64,000 nucleotides of DNA. It comes from Mesorhizobium sp. B2-3-4 (GTDB lineage: Bacteria > Pseudomonadota > Alphaproteobacteria > Rhizobiales > Rhizobiaceae). A program made the position numbers and the translations under genes. The DNA is taken from positions 1-64,000 of the forward strand of contig NZ_VFVY01000001.1 in NCBI RefSeq assembly GCF_006442315.1, in the 5' to 3' direction. The notes beneath the pieces were generated by a model. The model saw nothing but the letters and a program-made list of their open reading frames with translations. It did no database searches and was not told the origin of the DNA. Below, piece by piece: positions 63,350 to 64,000 of the stretch (position 1 is its first letter; every line of letters begins with the position of its first letter).

Positions 63350-63516
63350 TTTGGGTGGCGTTGGTCCTGGGCATTGCGTTCACCCTGGCGGCAGTTTCGG
63401 CATTCGCCTGGCTGATTTTGTATCTGGCATGGCTCAGTGCATGGCTAGTGGCCATCGCCGGGCTCGCTGGATTGATCTGGGTGGGGTTCAAGGCATGGCA
63501 GCACTCGCACCCCTGA
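63346..63516 (+). CDS. Small membrane protein, last phage gene
   Basis: 56 residues from an ATG overlapping the previous stop (ATGA). Two hydrophobic helices (VALVLGIAFTLAAVSAFAWL and AWLVAIAGLAGLIWVGFKAW). Possibly a second holin or antiholin. Confidence 0.5.
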   Translation: MIWVALVLGIAFTLAAVSAFAWLILYLAWLSAWLVAIAGLAGLIWVGFKAWQHSHP

Positions 63517-63641
63517 AAACGCTTCTGGCGCCATGCTGTGCGGTCGATCGGCTGCACGTCGATTGGGAATGGGTAGGTTCGCTCGCCGGAACGAATCAGG
63601 CGGTGGGTAGTTCGACTCGCCAGAGTTGTGGAGTGGGGCGT

Positions 63642-63905
63642 ATGCGTGACGAGAATTTCGACATTCCCGTAACAATCGAGACCAGCCAGACAGGCCGATA
63701 TCTGACCGTGACCAGGACAGCCCAGGCTGCCTCGTTGTTGCTGGAGAAATGGCCGACTACCCGCGGGCCGAAATACCGCGCGGCGCTCAAGGCCATGCGA
63801 GACGTTCTGGAGCAACGCAAAACGGTTAGTGTCGGTCGCAAAGCCTTCACCGCCGCCGCCAAGGAAGCGGATGTGTTCGTCAGAGAGGGCCGGGACTTCG
63901 CCTGA
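63642..63905 (+). CDS. DUF982 family protein, copy 2 (host)
   Basis: 87 residues from the ATG at 63642. Same plan as copy 1: VTIETSQTGRYLTVTRTAQA, then W-P-T-T-R-G-P-K-Y-R-A-A-L and GRKAFTAAAKEADVFV. Marks the return to host sequence after the prophage. Confidence 0.82.
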   Translation: MRDENFDIPVTIETSQTGRYLTVTRTAQAASLLLEKWPTTRGPKYRAALKAMRDVLEQRKTVSVGRKAFTAAAKEADVFVREGRDFA

Positions 63906-63971
63906 CCGTCATCTGCCTGCAAATTTTTTTCGATCCAGAAGTCTGAATTGACGCCTGAAAAGGTATCTTCC

Positions 63972-64000
63972 ATGGCAAATGAAAACCGCCACCCGGCGGT
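63972..64000 (+). CDS. Start of a further gene, cut by the window end
   Basis: ATG at 63972 opens MANENRHPAV and runs off the end; AAAAGG lies 9 nt upstream. Too short to classify; the start is tentative. Confidence 0.3.

Larger units (their letters stand above)
32752..63640. mobile_element. Prophage, probably short-tailed (P22-like head/portal)
   Basis: Region of densely packed phage genes between ldtR and a host DUF982 gene. It carries replication genes (O-like, RusA, SSB-like), an accessory island with a retron, and a full late module from terminase to lysis. The lack of tape-measure, tube or sheath genes and the portal/adaptor/hub/ejection order point to a podovirus-like virion. No tyrosine or serine integrase, transposase or CI-type repressor is recognisable. 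Ends are approximate: left 32.75-33.08 kb, right 63.52-63.64 kb. Confidence 0.88.

Noticed and set aside
32764..63579. GGGTAGGTT at both prophage ends as an att core
   Set aside because: Nine bases shared between two stretches of several hundred bases are expected by chance about one time in three; no longer common core found.

Overview
The window reads as a chromosomal segment of a rhizobial alphaproteobacterium, most likely Mesorhizobium or a close relative, carrying one complete-looking prophage. The host assignment is inferred from gene content: LdtR, DUF982 proteins, a HemB lacking the zinc cysteines, Bpt-type arginyl/leucyl transferase, RIME-like intergenic palindromes and an OpgC-domain protein. 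No database search was possible.

Host part (1 to about 32.75 kb). The left edge carries what looks like the end of an IS3-family element. Then come a periplasmic protein, parC, an AI-2E-type permease, a DMT exporter, bpt, an RDD protein and sthA. A four-gene minus-strand operon follows: telA, a substrate-binding/vWA lipoprotein, an XpaC-like protein and a second substrate-binding protein. Next is a classical divergent tetR/tetA pair with two palindromic operators, then a hydrolase, an OpgC-domain protein with a 21-bp coding tandem repeat, and a LacI regulator. Three copies of one palindrome lie beside two tiny paralogous genes next to that regulator. The rest includes MFS/GntR with its operator, DUF982, a GT90 gene duplication, an aldo/keto reductase, ppk2, a RibD/DHFR-like protein, a VOC protein, hemB, a 3-hydroxyisobutyryl-CoA hydrolase-like protein, a small membrane protein and ldtR.

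Prophage (about 32.75 to 63.5-63.6 kb). A leftward early block of small genes is followed by an H-NS-like protein, HNH and GIY-YIG nucleases, an O-like replication protein, RusA, an SSB-like protein and a palindrome-rich divergent switch. An accessory island (44.1 to 47.7 kb) lies just before the packaging genes. It holds a HEPN-like/PD-(D/E)XK-like gene pair and a retron: a 12-bp a1/a2 inverted repeat enclosing a 127-nt msr-msd candidate, directly upstream of a 574-residue reverse transcriptase fused to a Toprim domain, an architecture I associate with retron Ec67. The late module runs small terminase, TerL, P22-like portal, scaffold, capsid, adaptor, gp10-like hub, glycine-rich fibre, ejection proteins and lysis genes. 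No tape measure, tube or sheath gene is seen, so the virion is probably short-tailed. No integrase and no classical CI-type repressor is recognisable.

Right flank. A host DUF982 gene (paralogue of the one at 22.2 kb) and the first codons of another gene close the window.
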